Of a DNA stretch of 64,000 nt, positions 47,014 to 56,234 are shown piece after piece (within the stretch, counting starts at the first letter, position 1; every line of letters starts with the position of its first letter). The notes beneath the pieces are model-generated. The model saw nothing but the letters and a program-made list of their open reading frames with translations, was not told the DNA's origin and ran no database searches. The stretch is from Ignavibacteriales bacterium (GTDB lineage Bacteria > Bacteroidota > Ignavibacteria > Ignavibacteriales > SURF-24). The stretch is taken from positions 22,668-86,667 of the forward strand of contig JAPLFH010000047.1 in the NCBI GenBank assembly GCA_026390815.1. The letters are read 5' to 3'. A program made the position numbers and the translations under genes.

Positions 47014-47643
47014 TTATTTATAATCTTCTAATTGAATTTTATCATTGCAAAGTGCCAAATCGCTTTCCTCATTTGATGCAATAATAACAATTGAAGTTTC
47101 GGATTCAGCTTTAATTATTTTATACACAGATTCTTTTCCTGGTATATCCAGGTTCGATGTCGGCTCATCCAGCACTAATAATGGTGGTGAGTGCATAAGT
47201 GCAAAAATAAATTTGATGCGTTGTTTCATTCCAGATGAATAACCTTTTAATAAATCATTCCGCCTGTCATAAAGCAGAAATTCATTAAGCAATGAATCAA
47301 CTTTTTCCTTATTAAAATTTATCCCTCTTATTTTTGCAGAATATTCCAAATTTTCCTGGGCTGTGAACTCATCATACAAAACAAGATAAGGAGAAACAAA
47401 TCCAATATAATCGTGCATCGCTTCACTTTCAATTTCTTTTTCGTTTACTTTATGAGTAATCTTTCCTTTGGTTGGGGAGATTATTCCAGCTATAATTTTA
47501 ACCAGGGTAGATTTTCCTGAACCATTTTTGCCTGCAATTCCCCATATGCCATTGGTAGAATAAGAAAAATTCACGTTCTTAAAAACGATTCGTCTTCCAA
47601 ATGTTTTGGTAATGTTTTCGCCAGTTAGAAAATAATTATTCAT
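47014..47643 (-). CDS. ccmA: ABC transporter ATP-binding protein CcmA
   Basis: The 209-residue ATPase has Walker A GKNGSGKSTLVKIIAG near residue 38, a signature-like YSSGMKQR, Walker B LLVLDEPTSNLD and the short length of CcmA. The position before ccmB and ccmC supports this over a general ABC ATPase. It supplies energy to the CcmABCD complex. Its start overlaps the end of the preceding metalloprotease gene by 8 nt, showing that the ccm genes are co-transcribed with the genes upstream. Confidence 0.9.
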   Translation of the reverse strand: MNNYFLTGENITKTFGRRIVFKNVNFSYSTNGIWGIAGKNGSGKSTLVKIIAGIISPTKGKITHKVNEKEIESEAMHDYIGFVSPYLVLYDEFTAQENLEYSAKIRGINFNKEKVDSLLNEFLLYDRRNDLLKGYSSGMKQRIKFIFALMHSPPLLVLDEPTSNLDIPGKESVYKIIKAESETSIVIIASNEESDLALCNDKIQLEDYK

Positions 47644-49333
47644 TAAAGATTACTAATTTACCTTTTTTGATTTTGTCTACGGAATCAGTAACATAAATAT
47701 AGACACCGGAAGGGAGCCTTTTATTCTTATTATCAAGCCCAGTCCATTGCATAACGAATTTATCTCGTATTTTCATTATCGTACCTGTATTTTTATATAC
47801 AAGATTCATATCTATAGAGTAAATGTAATAATTTGCCATATTATCTATATTATTTTCAACAGGTAAATTTATCATGGAGTATTTTCTGTAACTGAAAGGA
47901 TTAGGGAATGCAAAATCGATAACATCGTAATAATATGTGGTATCAGTTAGAAAATTATTAAATATGTTTGTCTCGGTATAATCATCTTTATTGTCTGCTT
48001 CAAATTTGGAATAATAACTATTCGCAATATGTTTACTTCCATCGGCATTAAAGTTATAAATCCAAAATTTTGATTGGAAATCGCTGCCCGGTGAATTTAA
48101 TCCGGATGTAAAATCACCATTTGTAATCAATGAATAAATCGTGTCGATATAAGTACCATTGTTACAAAGTATTTCAAGATAATTATTAGAAAGCGGTTTA
48201 GTGGTTACTGTCCATGGTGGCTGTGATGAAGGAAAGTTTATTTTATAGGTAGAGCTAATAGGGCCATAACTTGCTCCTTCCTTAAAATATTTTCCATCAA
48301 TTTTTCTTTTTTTTGTAAAGTAGCACCAGATTCCAAATGTATTAAGTTCATGTTTAAATGAAGTTTGATGTTCTGCCAGACTTTGATTTATTGCTGTTAG
48401 TGCCCGGTCTTGTTTATATAACTCCCACTGGTGTTTTATTATTTCAAAACCTATGTCACCAAACTTTTCTTTTAGATAAATATTCCAAATCGCTAAACTG
48501 TAACCGTCATCCTTCGGTTGTGAAAATGATCTTTGCGGATTATTAAAATATACTCTGAGATATTGGTAATAATCATTTACACTATCAAATACAAATTCTT
48601 CCATTGAAGTAGAGGTCATTTCATGAAAATATCTATCCTGGAGATCAAATTTATAGTTTCCCCCCTGAATAGCATGGTGAAGTTCATGTGCTGCTGTAAC
48701 AAGAGCTCCATTAATACCATAAGTAACGACAGGATCTGAATTAGAAAAATCATTATCTATTAGTATATATGAAGTAAAAATGCTTTTACCAATAGCATTT
48801 TCAAAATCTGTTTCACCATAACCATTATATTCGATAATATAAATATCAAATAAATCATCACCGCCTTCACCATTATCTTTAGGAGGAGGAGGATACTGTA
48901 AATATCCAACTTCAAAAGAATAAGATGAATCAAAAGCTATAGCAATTTGTTTTGCATTTTCATAAGGTGATAGATTAGTAAAATATTTGGGGGTATTCAA
49001 ACCTATTGTATCGAAATGGATTCGGAAAAAACCGGAAGCTGATATTATACTTTGCTGTAAATTCTGTCTTACAATAAGTGGGCGTAAAATGGCTCTTTGG
49101 TTTTCGGATAAATTATGAAAGTTGAACCTTAATTCATTAACTAATCCTGTACCACATTTGTTAGTTTCTTCTACTGAACTTTCTAAAATTGGTCTTTTTA
49201 TTTCGTGAATTTTAGTTCTTTGACTTATATATTTTGAAAAGACTGAATCCAGGTTGGATTGAATTTTACTTTGTGAGAAAATAATTTCAAAACTAATAAA
49301 AAGAATAATTATTGTTAAAAAAACTTTTTTCAC
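47636..49333 (-). CDS. Secreted HEXXH metalloprotease-like protein with T9SS-like tail
   Basis: The 565-residue protein has a signal peptide (MKKVFLTIIILFISFEIIFSQ). A zinc-protease motif AHELHHAIQGG lies near residue 214-222, followed by the downstream acidic segment EMTSTSMEEFVFDSVNDYY, which could supply the third ligand. A proline-rich stretch (YLQYPPPPKDNGEGG) precedes it. The last 70 residues (FAFPNPFSYRKYSMINLPV, then LPSGVYIYV and KGKLVIFN) look like a T9SS sorting domain. It resembles the uncharacterised MXAN_6640-type putative metalloproteases. Substrate unknown. The start overlaps the preceding FG-GAP gene by 4 nt. Confidence 0.72.
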   Translation of the reverse strand: MKKVFLTIIILFISFEIIFSQSKIQSNLDSVFSKYISQRTKIHEIKRPILESSVEETNKCGTGLVNELRFNFHNLSENQRAILRPLIVRQNLQQSIISASGFFRIHFDTIGLNTPKYFTNLSPYENAKQIAIAFDSSYSFEVGYLQYPPPPKDNGEGGDDLFDIYIIEYNGYGETDFENAIGKSIFTSYILIDNDFSNSDPVVTYGINGALVTAAHELHHAIQGGNYKFDLQDRYFHEMTSTSMEEFVFDSVNDYYQYLRVYFNNPQRSFSQPKDDGYSLAIWNIYLKEKFGDIGFEIIKHQWELYKQDRALTAINQSLAEHQTSFKHELNTFGIWCYFTKKRKIDGKYFKEGASYGPISSTYKINFPSSQPPWTVTTKPLSNNYLEILCNNGTYIDTIYSLITNGDFTSGLNSPGSDFQSKFWIYNFNADGSKHIANSYYSKFEADNKDDYTETNIFNNFLTDTTYYYDVIDFAFPNPFSYRKYSMINLPVENNIDNMANYYIYSIDMNLVYKNTGTIMKIRDKFVMQWTGLDNKNKRLPSGVYIYVTDSVDKIKKGKLVIFNE

Positions 49334-51474
49334 GTAAGCTCTTTAATGGTTATACAATTTTCAGAATTGTCAATATAAACCAGGTGATATTTTTTTAAAT
49401 TCATATTCTTTATAAAAAAACTTTCCAAATTTTTAATGCTTACCAGCTTTGATGGTAAAAGAAGCCGTTTCTTGTAAATGATGTCTATCTTGGTAACAAA
49501 TTCTTGCTTATCATTAAATGCTGTAAGTTTGTTCAATCCATTATATCTAATTTCGCCAAGTCTAACGCTGGACTCATCTTCAATATGCAAATCGGAGAAT
49601 TGCTTATCCAAATTTATTTTGTAAGTTGAATTACCAAAAGACAATACACCAACTTTGCCCGATTTTTTTGTTATAAAACTTATTGCGTCAATTTTATCCC
49701 GATTAAAAATATCTCCGGTTAAAAGTGTAATATTCTTAAAATCAATATCCGGTATGGAGAACTTAAATGCAAAGGATTCGGGTTTTAAATCATTGTTTAT
49801 AATCAGCTTGCTAAAAGTAATTGACTTTTGTCCTTTTTCCCAATAAAAAATTGCCAATGGATTTTCGAGTACTAATTTGGCATCAATAACATTAAAAGCA
49901 AGTTTAGTGGAATTTGAAGAAGAGTATCGGAAATCTTTATAAGTTAAAATTGAAAGCCCAAGTTCGCCATCCCGATTTGACAGGACAAATATACTGGCTT
50001 TTTCTTCGCCATCGTTTTTTTGAATCGTTAAATCGTTTATTGGTCCAATCGTATAAATTTTATCTTCAATAACTAAATTAGATCTGAAATCAACAGAGAA
50101 AATTTCTATAAATCTTTTTCCTTTAGTAAAACAATAAAACGTTTTTCTTAGTGCGTCAACATCATCAATTACAAGATTTTTAAAATTTTCTTGTAGCTTT
50201 ATAATCAATGCTTTTGCAGGTATGCCTGATGAATTTCTGATTAAAAGATTCAAAGTAATATTGTCTTTATCAAAATAACATAAATCAAAAATCTTGTCGT
50301 TACCACTGTCAAAATAGTTTATTCCATAAATTGAAGAACCTAAAGCAATTTGAGTGCTGTCGGAAATTATTTTCATTCTATCTAACAGATATAATTTTCC
50401 CAAACTGCTGTAAGCAAGAATTCCATTAACAAACCTGCTGTAAAAAGGGATAATATCAACTAAATAATTTTTCTTTAAATAAGTTAATTCTGGAAAAAAT
50501 AATTCATGGTCTTTGGCAAATAAAATCGAAACAACGGAATTGGTAACATTCAAATAAGCAATATCAATAAAACCATCACCGTTAAAATCAGCAGTTAAAA
50601 TTTTATTTGCTGGTTTAGAAGTTGGGACATAAATTATTTTATTATATGATGAATATGCATCGCCAAGTAATATTTGGATTTCGTTTACGGTAGTAACAAT
50701 TAAATCCTGGTAACCATCCAGATTAAAATCAGTTGATTGAAGCGCAGAAATTTTTCCTGTAATTTTAATTGTTCTAATTTCCTTAAATCCGCTTGAACCA
50801 ATATTAAAATAGAACTTTAATGAATTTGCAAGCAAATCTACCGCTGCTATATCGAAATAACCATCATTGTTCAGATCAACAAAATTTGCCGAAGTGAATA
50901 ATCCTTTATTAACGATTTTTTTTTCAATTAATTTGTTTTCAGATAATTTAAAGAGGGATAATCCCTCAAACGAACTACCACTTACTAAAATTTCTTCTAT
51001 GCCGTTTTTATTTACATCTGCCACGCTGATATTTTCTGGGTAGGACTCCAGTTTTTTTTCATTTAAAATCCGGGCATTTGCAGCAGCCGAAAACTCCATT
51101 AAAGCAATTCTTCTGTTTTTTCTAGAGATTGAAACGAATAAATTACCAATCAATTTTCTATTGATGGATTTTATTGCAGATATTTCTATTGGAATTGAGG
51201 ATGCTTTTGGTTTTGCAAATTTGAGTTTTGGATCTCCATGGTAAGTTATAATATTATTCCCCGATCCAAAAAGAACCAGGTCGCTGTAAGAATCATTATT
51301 GAAGTTGAGTGAAAAAATTCCCTTATAACTTGTATCGGCATTAAAACTTTCATATTTGCAAAATCCGTTTATTGGAATCTGCGGGAAGATAAAACCGGGT
51401 AATGTTAATAGAAAAGTAAATAAGGTAAAATATTTTATTAGATTTTTAATTTTTACTTTGAACAATTTAAACAA
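49330..51474 (-). CDS. Secreted FG-GAP/VCBS-repeat protein
   Basis: The 714-residue protein begins with a long basic signal or anchor (KYFTLFTFLLTLPGFIFPQ). It contains several FG-GAP/VCBS units with calcium-loop-like D-x-D/N-x-DG motifs: NFVDLNNDGYFDIAAVD, STDFNLDGYQDLIVTT, TADFNGDGFIDIAYLN and VADVNKNGIEEILVS. Together these predict an integrin-alpha-like beta-propeller. The second half is less regular and there is no T9SS tail. Ligand unknown. It is coupled by 4-nt overlap to the metalloprotease gene, so the two may act together. Confidence 0.78.
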   Translation of the reverse strand: MFKLFKVKIKNLIKYFTLFTFLLTLPGFIFPQIPINGFCKYESFNADTSYKGIFSLNFNNDSYSDLVLFGSGNNIITYHGDPKLKFAKPKASSIPIEISAIKSINRKLIGNLFVSISRKNRRIALMEFSAAANARILNEKKLESYPENISVADVNKNGIEEILVSGSSFEGLSLFKLSENKLIEKKIVNKGLFTSANFVDLNNDGYFDIAAVDLLANSLKFYFNIGSSGFKEIRTIKITGKISALQSTDFNLDGYQDLIVTTVNEIQILLGDAYSSYNKIIYVPTSKPANKILTADFNGDGFIDIAYLNVTNSVVSILFAKDHELFFPELTYLKKNYLVDIIPFYSRFVNGILAYSSLGKLYLLDRMKIISDSTQIALGSSIYGINYFDSGNDKIFDLCYFDKDNITLNLLIRNSSGIPAKALIIKLQENFKNLVIDDVDALRKTFYCFTKGKRFIEIFSVDFRSNLVIEDKIYTIGPINDLTIQKNDGEEKASIFVLSNRDGELGLSILTYKDFRYSSSNSTKLAFNVIDAKLVLENPLAIFYWEKGQKSITFSKLIINNDLKPESFAFKFSIPDIDFKNITLLTGDIFNRDKIDAISFITKKSGKVGVLSFGNSTYKINLDKQFSDLHIEDESSVRLGEIRYNGLNKLTAFNDKQEFVTKIDIIYKKRLLLPSKLVSIKNLESFFIKNMNLKKYHLVYIDNSENCITIKELT

Positions 51475-51506
51475 TTTGTTATTTCAAATAAGAGTAAAGA
51501 AGAAAA

Positions 51507-51989
51507 TTATTTTTTACCTTTTAAAATTTTTAGTCTCAGATTTCTACGGTTCATGGCTTCCTGGAATCGTCTCTTTTCATCTTTTGTTGATGGAATAGCC
51601 GGGATTGCTTTCACTGGATTACCATTTTCATCAACCGAAACAAAAGTTAAGTAAGCTGTATTTGTATGAACTCTTGTTCCTTTTCTAAAGCATTCTGCAA
51701 ATACTTTTACTCCAATTTCCATCGAAGTATTAAATACACGATTAACCGAGCCAACTAAGGTAACTGCATCACCAAGTTTTATTGGATGATGAAAATCTAT
51801 TTTATCAACAGAAGCCGTAACGCAAATCCTGTTATTCTGTTTGGCGGCACAAAGTGCGGCGCATATATCAATCCAGTGCATCAACTGTCCGCCCAATAAA
51901 TTACCTAATTGATTTGTGTGATTAGGCAAAACTAATTCTGTCATCGTTACAATCGAATCTTTTACTTTTTTACCCTTTAATGGTGTCAT
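51507..51989 (-). CDS. Acyl-CoA thioesterase (hotdog fold, YciA/ACOT type)
   Basis: The 160-residue protein has the hotdog-fold markers of acyl-CoA hydrolases: LPNHTNQLGNLLGGQLMHWID near residues 21-41 with the catalytic aspartate in MHWID, and ASVDKIDFHHPIKLGDAVTL. It hydrolyses acyl-CoA to free acid and CoA in the cytosol; chain length preference cannot be read from sequence. The start overlaps bamD by 20 nt. Confidence 0.88.
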   Translation of the reverse strand: MTPLKGKKVKDSIVTMTELVLPNHTNQLGNLLGGQLMHWIDICAALCAAKQNNRICVTASVDKIDFHHPIKLGDAVTLVGSVNRVFNTSMEIGVKVFAECFRKGTRVHTNTAYLTFVSVDENGNPVKAIPAIPSTKDEKRRFQEAMNRRNLRLKILKGKK

Positions 51990-52740
51990 TCGATACTGTA
52001 CTTTTTGTTAGCGCTTCCTGAAGTTTTTTTATCTCCTCAGCTTTTGAGTCAGTAGGAAATTTTTGAATAAAAGCGGAAATTTCTTTCAAAGCATTCATAT
52101 TATCATTTAAATTTGCAAACAATTTAATCTTATTATACATCGCTTGGGAACAATATTTAGAGTCGTGATAAGTTTCTGTAACAACAGTGTAATAGTAAAT
52201 GGAAGCTTTCCAGTACTCTAACTTTTCATAAATTACTGCTGTATTAAATTCTTTCTCGGCTAATTTATCATTCAAGTCTTTTATCATTTTTTCAGCTTCT
52301 GCTACTTTTGCATTTGTAGGAAAGAAATCAATAAACGCCTGAAATTCCTCAATCGCTTTTTTAGTATATCGTTGATCAAGCTGGTAACGTGGTGATAATT
52401 CAAAATAAGACTGAGCCAACATAAACTGAGCTTGTGGTAAATATTCACTTGCCGGCATATCTTTAATCAGTCGGCTATATTCATAAGCGGCTAAAATATA
52501 TTCTCCTTTTTTAAAGTGGCTTTCAGCCAGATAATATTGTGCATCATCTGCTATGGCATTACCTGGAAATTGCAGCAAGATTGATTGAAATTCCTGGACG
52601 CATTGCAGGTAATCCTCATCATCAAAAAGAGTTTTGGCGTATTTGAAATATTCATCTGCCGTAAGATTTGTTGTGTTAATACTTGAGGAGCAGCCCCAGA
52701 GTATAATAGAAAATAAAAAAGGAATCAGGATTTTTTTCAT
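51970..52740 (-). CDS. bamD: Outer membrane protein assembly factor BamD
   Basis: The 256-residue lipoprotein (lipobox ILWGCSSS) has five TPR-like helical hairpins starting at LTADEYFKYAKTLFDDEDYL, with the BamD features FQSILLQFPGNAIADDAQYYLAES and EAEKMIKDLNDKLAEKEFNTAVIYE. It sits on the periplasmic side of the outer membrane and helps BamA insert beta-barrels such as the TonB receptor and PorQ in this window. It is the first gene of the long minus-strand cluster. Confidence 0.9.
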   Translation of the reverse strand: MKKILIPFLFSIILWGCSSSINTTNLTADEYFKYAKTLFDDEDYLQCVQEFQSILLQFPGNAIADDAQYYLAESHFKKGEYILAAYEYSRLIKDMPASEYLPQAQFMLAQSYFELSPRYQLDQRYTKKAIEEFQAFIDFFPTNAKVAEAEKMIKDLNDKLAEKEFNTAVIYEKLEYWKASIYYYTVVTETYHDSKYCSQAMYNKIKLFANLNDNMNALKEISAFIQKFPTDSKAEEIKKLQEALTKSTVSNDTIKG

Positions 52741-52932
52741 ATTTTATTTAGTTAGTTTACTTAAAAATTCTTGTTAAAATTAAAGAAATTCACTTCATCA
52801 TCAAAGGCAATAGTTTATCAATTGGAAATTTTTTGAAGTTTAAAAAGCTGATTCTACAATTCACAAATTTTCAACTTTACTTCAACCAATTTTGTAAATG
52901 AATTTCTTATACACCAGTAAATAAGATTTGTT

Positions 52933-53679
52933 CTATTTACTTCTTATGGAAAAGAAAAGATAAATAATTGCTGCCGCTGCCCCAATTGCAACCACGGGTT
53001 CCCAAAGGCTAGAGAAAAATGGTTCACCTGGCTTTTCACCTTGAGTAAATGGAATATTCTGCGATTCAATATTTCCAAAACTGTCGTAATCCACACTATC
53101 AATACTTGTAAAGGAAAAGGATTCTGATTTTTGCAAAACGCCAGATTTTCCTATAAAATAATTTCCATTAAGGGAGATTTTTCTTACAACCATAAAACTC
53201 CCTAAAAAGCTTTCCCGAAAGATTTCCGGGTAGGTTACTTTTGCATTATCAATAGTGTATTGCACGCTTGTTTTTTGTTTATCGTCTTCAAGCGAAATAA
53301 TTCTATCACTATTTTTAAAACCAGTTAGGATACTGCCGGCAAAAACAGAGTAGTTGTTTTGCAAATTTGTTTTAATAAAGATTTCCCTTGAATCAAGTGG
53401 AAGTGAGTTTACAACTCTATTTACTGACGAATCAATCAGACTGTAAAAAATGAATAAGTTATCTTTAACCTGCGCAATAGATAAGTTTGGAATTAACAGA
53501 GCAAACAATAAAAATAAATGAACGTGTGATTTTAAAGAGTTTCCGATCTTGCTTGTCAGCAGACAAGTTTTCCGTTCTTGCCTGTCGGCAGACAAGTTCT
53601 CCGTTCTTGCCTGTCGGCAGACAAGTTCTCCGTTGCCTTCATTACCTGAAGTGTAATTTTTAATTAAATGATCAAGCAT
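52933..53679 (-). CDS. Exported protein of unknown function with repeat-derived N-terminus
   Basis: The frame opens at ATG 53679 (MLDHLIKNYTSGN); a GTG at 53688 is possible. Both overlap the end of the glutamate dehydrogenase gene. Residues about 20-50 are encoded by three 29-bp palindromic repeat copies. A hydrophobic signal-like stretch (HVHLFLLFALLIPNLSIAQ) follows without its own ATG. The mature part is beta-rich and ends in one membrane helix (PVVAIGAAAAIIYLFFSI). I do not recognise the family. Either the long N-region is translated or a non-ATG start near the hydrophobic segment is used. It shares strand and likely transcript with the dehydrogenase gene. Confidence 0.6.
   Translation of the reverse strand: MLDHLIKNYTSGNEGNGELVCRQARTENLSADRQERKTCLLTSKIGNSLKSHVHLFLLFALLIPNLSIAQVKDNLFIFYSLIDSSVNRVVNSLPLDSREIFIKTNLQNNYSVFAGSILTGFKNSDRIISLEDDKQKTSVQYTIDNAKVTYPEIFRESFLGSFMVVRKISLNGNYFIGKSGVLQKSESFSFTSIDSVDYDSFGNIESQNIPFTQGEKPGEPFFSSLWEPVVAIGAAAAIIYLFFSIRSK
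53541..53637 (-). repeat. Array of three 29-bp palindrome-containing repeats
   Basis: On the minus strand each unit holds CTTGTCTGCCGACAGGCAAG (arms pair with one mismatch) and a linker of about 9 bp. Two copies are almost identical (53568-53596 and 53597-53625) and one is diverged (53541-53567). Units are directly repeated at 29-bp period and overlap the start of a CDS. Confidence 0.9.
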
Positions 53680-54952
53680 ATATTCCACGAATTTTTAATG
53701 TTTTTGCTACTTTGTCAATTGCAAGAATGTAAGCCCCAATCCGTAAAGATTCATGATATTTTTCCGCATGATAATAAACGTTATCAAAAGCTTCGTGCAT
53801 TAATCTTTCTAATCTTTGGTTTACTTTATCCAGCGACCAGAAATAACCACTTCTATCCTGCACCCACTCAAAATAAGAAACAGTTACTCCGCCTGCATTA
53901 GCTAAAATATCCGGGATTACTAAAATCCCTTTATCTTGCAGGATTGGATCTGCCTTGGCAGTAGTTGGTCCGTTGGCACCTTCGGAAATAATTTTACAGT
54001 TTAGTTTAGAAGCATTGTTTTTGGTTATTTGATCTTCTTTAGCTGCCGGAACTAAAACATCACATTTTAGTTCAAGAAGTTCATCATTACCAATAGAGTC
54101 AGAATCCGGAAAATCTTTAAGTGTTTTGTTGTTGTTATAGTGAACTAAAACTTTCTTAACATCTAACCCGCTCGGATTAAATATTCCGCCATCTATATCA
54201 CTTATTCCAATAATTTTAATTCCTTTTTCTGCCATAAGATCAGCAGAAACAGAACCTACGTTTCCAAATCCTTGTATAACTGCAGAGGCATTTTGGGGAT
54301 CGATATTTAATTTTTTTAAAGCTGCCATAGAAACAATCATAACACCTCTACCAGTGGCTTCTCTTCGCCCTAATGAGCCACCAAGGATTAGTGGTTTACC
54401 TGTAACAACAGCAGTAGAAGTGCTCTTAGCGTGCATGCTGTAAGTATCCATTATCCACGCCATAATTTGTTCATTCGTGTTCATATCAGGAGCAGGGATA
54501 TCTTTGTCTGGACCGAATACATCCAGCAAACTGGCTGTAAATCTTCTTGTAAGTCTTTCCAACTCGCCGTTGCTTAATTTACCTGGATCGCAAATAATGC
54601 CACCTTTTGCTCCTCCAAATGGAATATTTGCAATAGCACATTTCCAGGTCATCCAGGCTGCAAGTGCTTTAATTTCATTCAGGTTTACATCCGGCGCATA
54701 TCGTATTCCACCTTTTGAAGGACCAAGAATATCATTATGAATAACACGATAACCTTCAAAAACTTTCAGCTTTCCACTATCCATTATTGTGGGGATGGAA
54801 ATAATGATTTGTTTAGTTGGTGTCTTCAGATATTGATACGAGCCATCATCCAGACCAATGATTTTTGCGGCTAACTCAAACCGTTCCATCATTGATTCGA
54901 ATGGATTTTCTTTATCTGTTATTGGTGCAGGTTCTTTATAATTGTTTATCAT
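53672..54952 (-). CDS. Glu/Leu/Phe/Val family (glutamate) dehydrogenase
   Basis: The 426-residue protein has the family landmarks: GPSKGGIRYAPDVNLNEIKALAAWMTWK with the substrate-binding lysine region, NIPFGGAKGGI with the catalytic lysine, DIPAPDMNTNEQIMAWIMD, and the NAD(P)-binding fold VIQGFGNVGSVSADLM. It interconverts 2-oxoglutarate plus ammonia and glutamate. NAD or NADP preference cannot be settled by eye, so no symbol is given. The gene product ends RGIYA and its stop overlaps the next CDS start. Confidence 0.94.
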   Translation of the reverse strand: MINNYKEPAPITDKENPFESMMERFELAAKIIGLDDGSYQYLKTPTKQIIISIPTIMDSGKLKVFEGYRVIHNDILGPSKGGIRYAPDVNLNEIKALAAWMTWKCAIANIPFGGAKGGIICDPGKLSNGELERLTRRFTASLLDVFGPDKDIPAPDMNTNEQIMAWIMDTYSMHAKSTSTAVVTGKPLILGGSLGRREATGRGVMIVSMAALKKLNIDPQNASAVIQGFGNVGSVSADLMAEKGIKIIGISDIDGGIFNPSGLDVKKVLVHYNNNKTLKDFPDSDSIGNDELLELKCDVLVPAAKEDQITKNNASKLNCKIISEGANGPTTAKADPILQDKGILVIPDILANAGGVTVSYFEWVQDRSGYFWSLDKVNQRLERLMHEAFDNVYYHAEKYHESLRIGAYILAIDKVAKTLKIRGIYA

Positions 54953-55158
54953 AAAATATAACTTTCAAATTATTTTGGGATGATAAGCGGGTTAACCGTT
55001 TGGCATGCAAATTAAAGTCTGATATTGCGAAGTATTGATTCAATTTTTGAATCATATTTTAAGGTTACTGTTTATCGGTTAAGAAAAATTAAATTATAAA
55101 CCTATTATTAAAAATAAAATAAAATTCCACATAAACAATTCAGTGTGATACAAAATAA

Positions 55159-55186
55159 AAGCAGGAATTTTGAACTATTCCCGCTT
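55159..55186 (-). terminator. Hairpin terminator after htpX
   Basis: A 10-bp stem with one G-U pair (AAGCAGGAAT at 55159-55168 against ATTCCCGCTT at 55177-55186) followed on the minus strand by TTATTTTG. It lies about 20 bp beyond the htpX stop. Confidence 0.75.
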
Positions 55187-55207
55187 CTACAAAAACTCAT
55201 TTAAGAA

Positions 55208-56056
55208 TTACATTGAACCAGAAGCAATTTCCTGCAACCGTTTAATTCTTTCTTCAATTGGAGGATGAGTTGAAAATATCCTAAATAAAGATTTTCTGGA
55301 AAATGGACTGACAATAAACATATGAGCAGTTGCTGGTTCGGCATTTTTCATTGGTAATCGTTCATTTACTTTAGAAAGCTTGTTTAAAGCAGAAGCCAGT
55401 GATAAAGGTTGACCGGATATTGCAGCTCCACCAGCGTCAGCCGCAAATTCCCTTGAACGTGAAATTGAAAGTTGAATTAACATTGCTGCAATAGGAGCAA
55501 CAATAATCAAAGCTAAATCCCCTAAACCACTGCCGTTATCTCTATCTCTTCCACCACCAAATATTGCTGCCCATTGTGCCATATGTGCTACATACGTAAT
55601 TGTGCCAACCAGTGTAGCTGTTATTGTTCCAAGCAAAATGTCACGATGCTTTACATGAGCTAATTCATGAGCAAGCACACCTGATAGCTCATCTTCACTT
55701 AAAATATTTAGTATACCAGTTGTAACTGCAACTGCAGCATGCTCTGGATTTCTGCCAGTTGCAAATGCGTTTGGAGCAGGATTTTCCATTACATAAACTT
55801 TTGGCATTGGTAATTGTGCAAACTGGCTAAGCCTTCTAACAGTGCTGTAAAGTTTAGGAAACTCACTTTCATTTACTTGTTTTGCATGATACATCATCAA
55901 AACAATTTTATCAGAAAACCAGTAGGAGCCAAAATTCATTACAAGAGATATTAGAAAAGCAATCATCATTCCTGAACTTCCACCAAGCAATTCTCCAACA
56001 AAAAGAAGGAGCACCATCATTAACGTCATTAAAAATACTGTTCTAAAAGTGTTCAT
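55208..56056 (-). CDS. htpX: Membrane zinc metalloprotease HtpX
   Basis: The 282-residue M48 protease has two N-terminal membrane helices, the zinc motif LAHELAHVKHRD near residues 131-140 and the third-ligand region SREFAADAGGAAIS near 205. It also has the family stretches NPAPNAFATGRNPEHAAVAVTTG and FSTHPPIEERIKRLQEIASG. It degrades damaged membrane proteins from the cytosolic side. It is divergent from the PorQ-like gene. Confidence 0.95.
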   Translation of the reverse strand: MNTFRTVFLMTLMMVLLLFVGELLGGSSGMMIAFLISLVMNFGSYWFSDKIVLMMYHAKQVNESEFPKLYSTVRRLSQFAQLPMPKVYVMENPAPNAFATGRNPEHAAVAVTTGILNILSEDELSGVLAHELAHVKHRDILLGTITATLVGTITYVAHMAQWAAIFGGGRDRDNGSGLGDLALIIVAPIAAMLIQLSISRSREFAADAGGAAISGQPLSLASALNKLSKVNERLPMKNAEPATAHMFIVSPFSRKSLFRIFSTHPPIEERIKRLQEIASGSM

Positions 56057-56147
56057 CTTAAATCCATAATTTGTTGCACATAAACATAATTATTTAATTA
56101 TCAGCGGTCAATATTCCCGCATTCGATTTATTTAACACAAAATTATT

Positions 56148-56155
56148 TATATTTG
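56148..56155 (+). promoter_or_regulatory. Candidate -7 promoter element (TATATTTG)
   Basis: A TAnnTTTG match lies 79 bp before the porQ ATG, in the divergent gap with htpX. No exact -33 TTTG partner. Confidence 0.35.
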
Positions 56156-56234
56156 TTTCCAGAACCGGAATAATATTTAGCCTTGCGCTTATTCCTTTTA
56201 ATACTTAAAATGAACACCAAAATTGAGGAGAATA

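Noticed and set aside
53541..53637. CRISPR-like array of three 29-bp units
   Set aside because: The palindromic repeat is 20 bp and the linkers are only about 9 bp and nearly identical, so there are no unique spacers; no cas genes are present.
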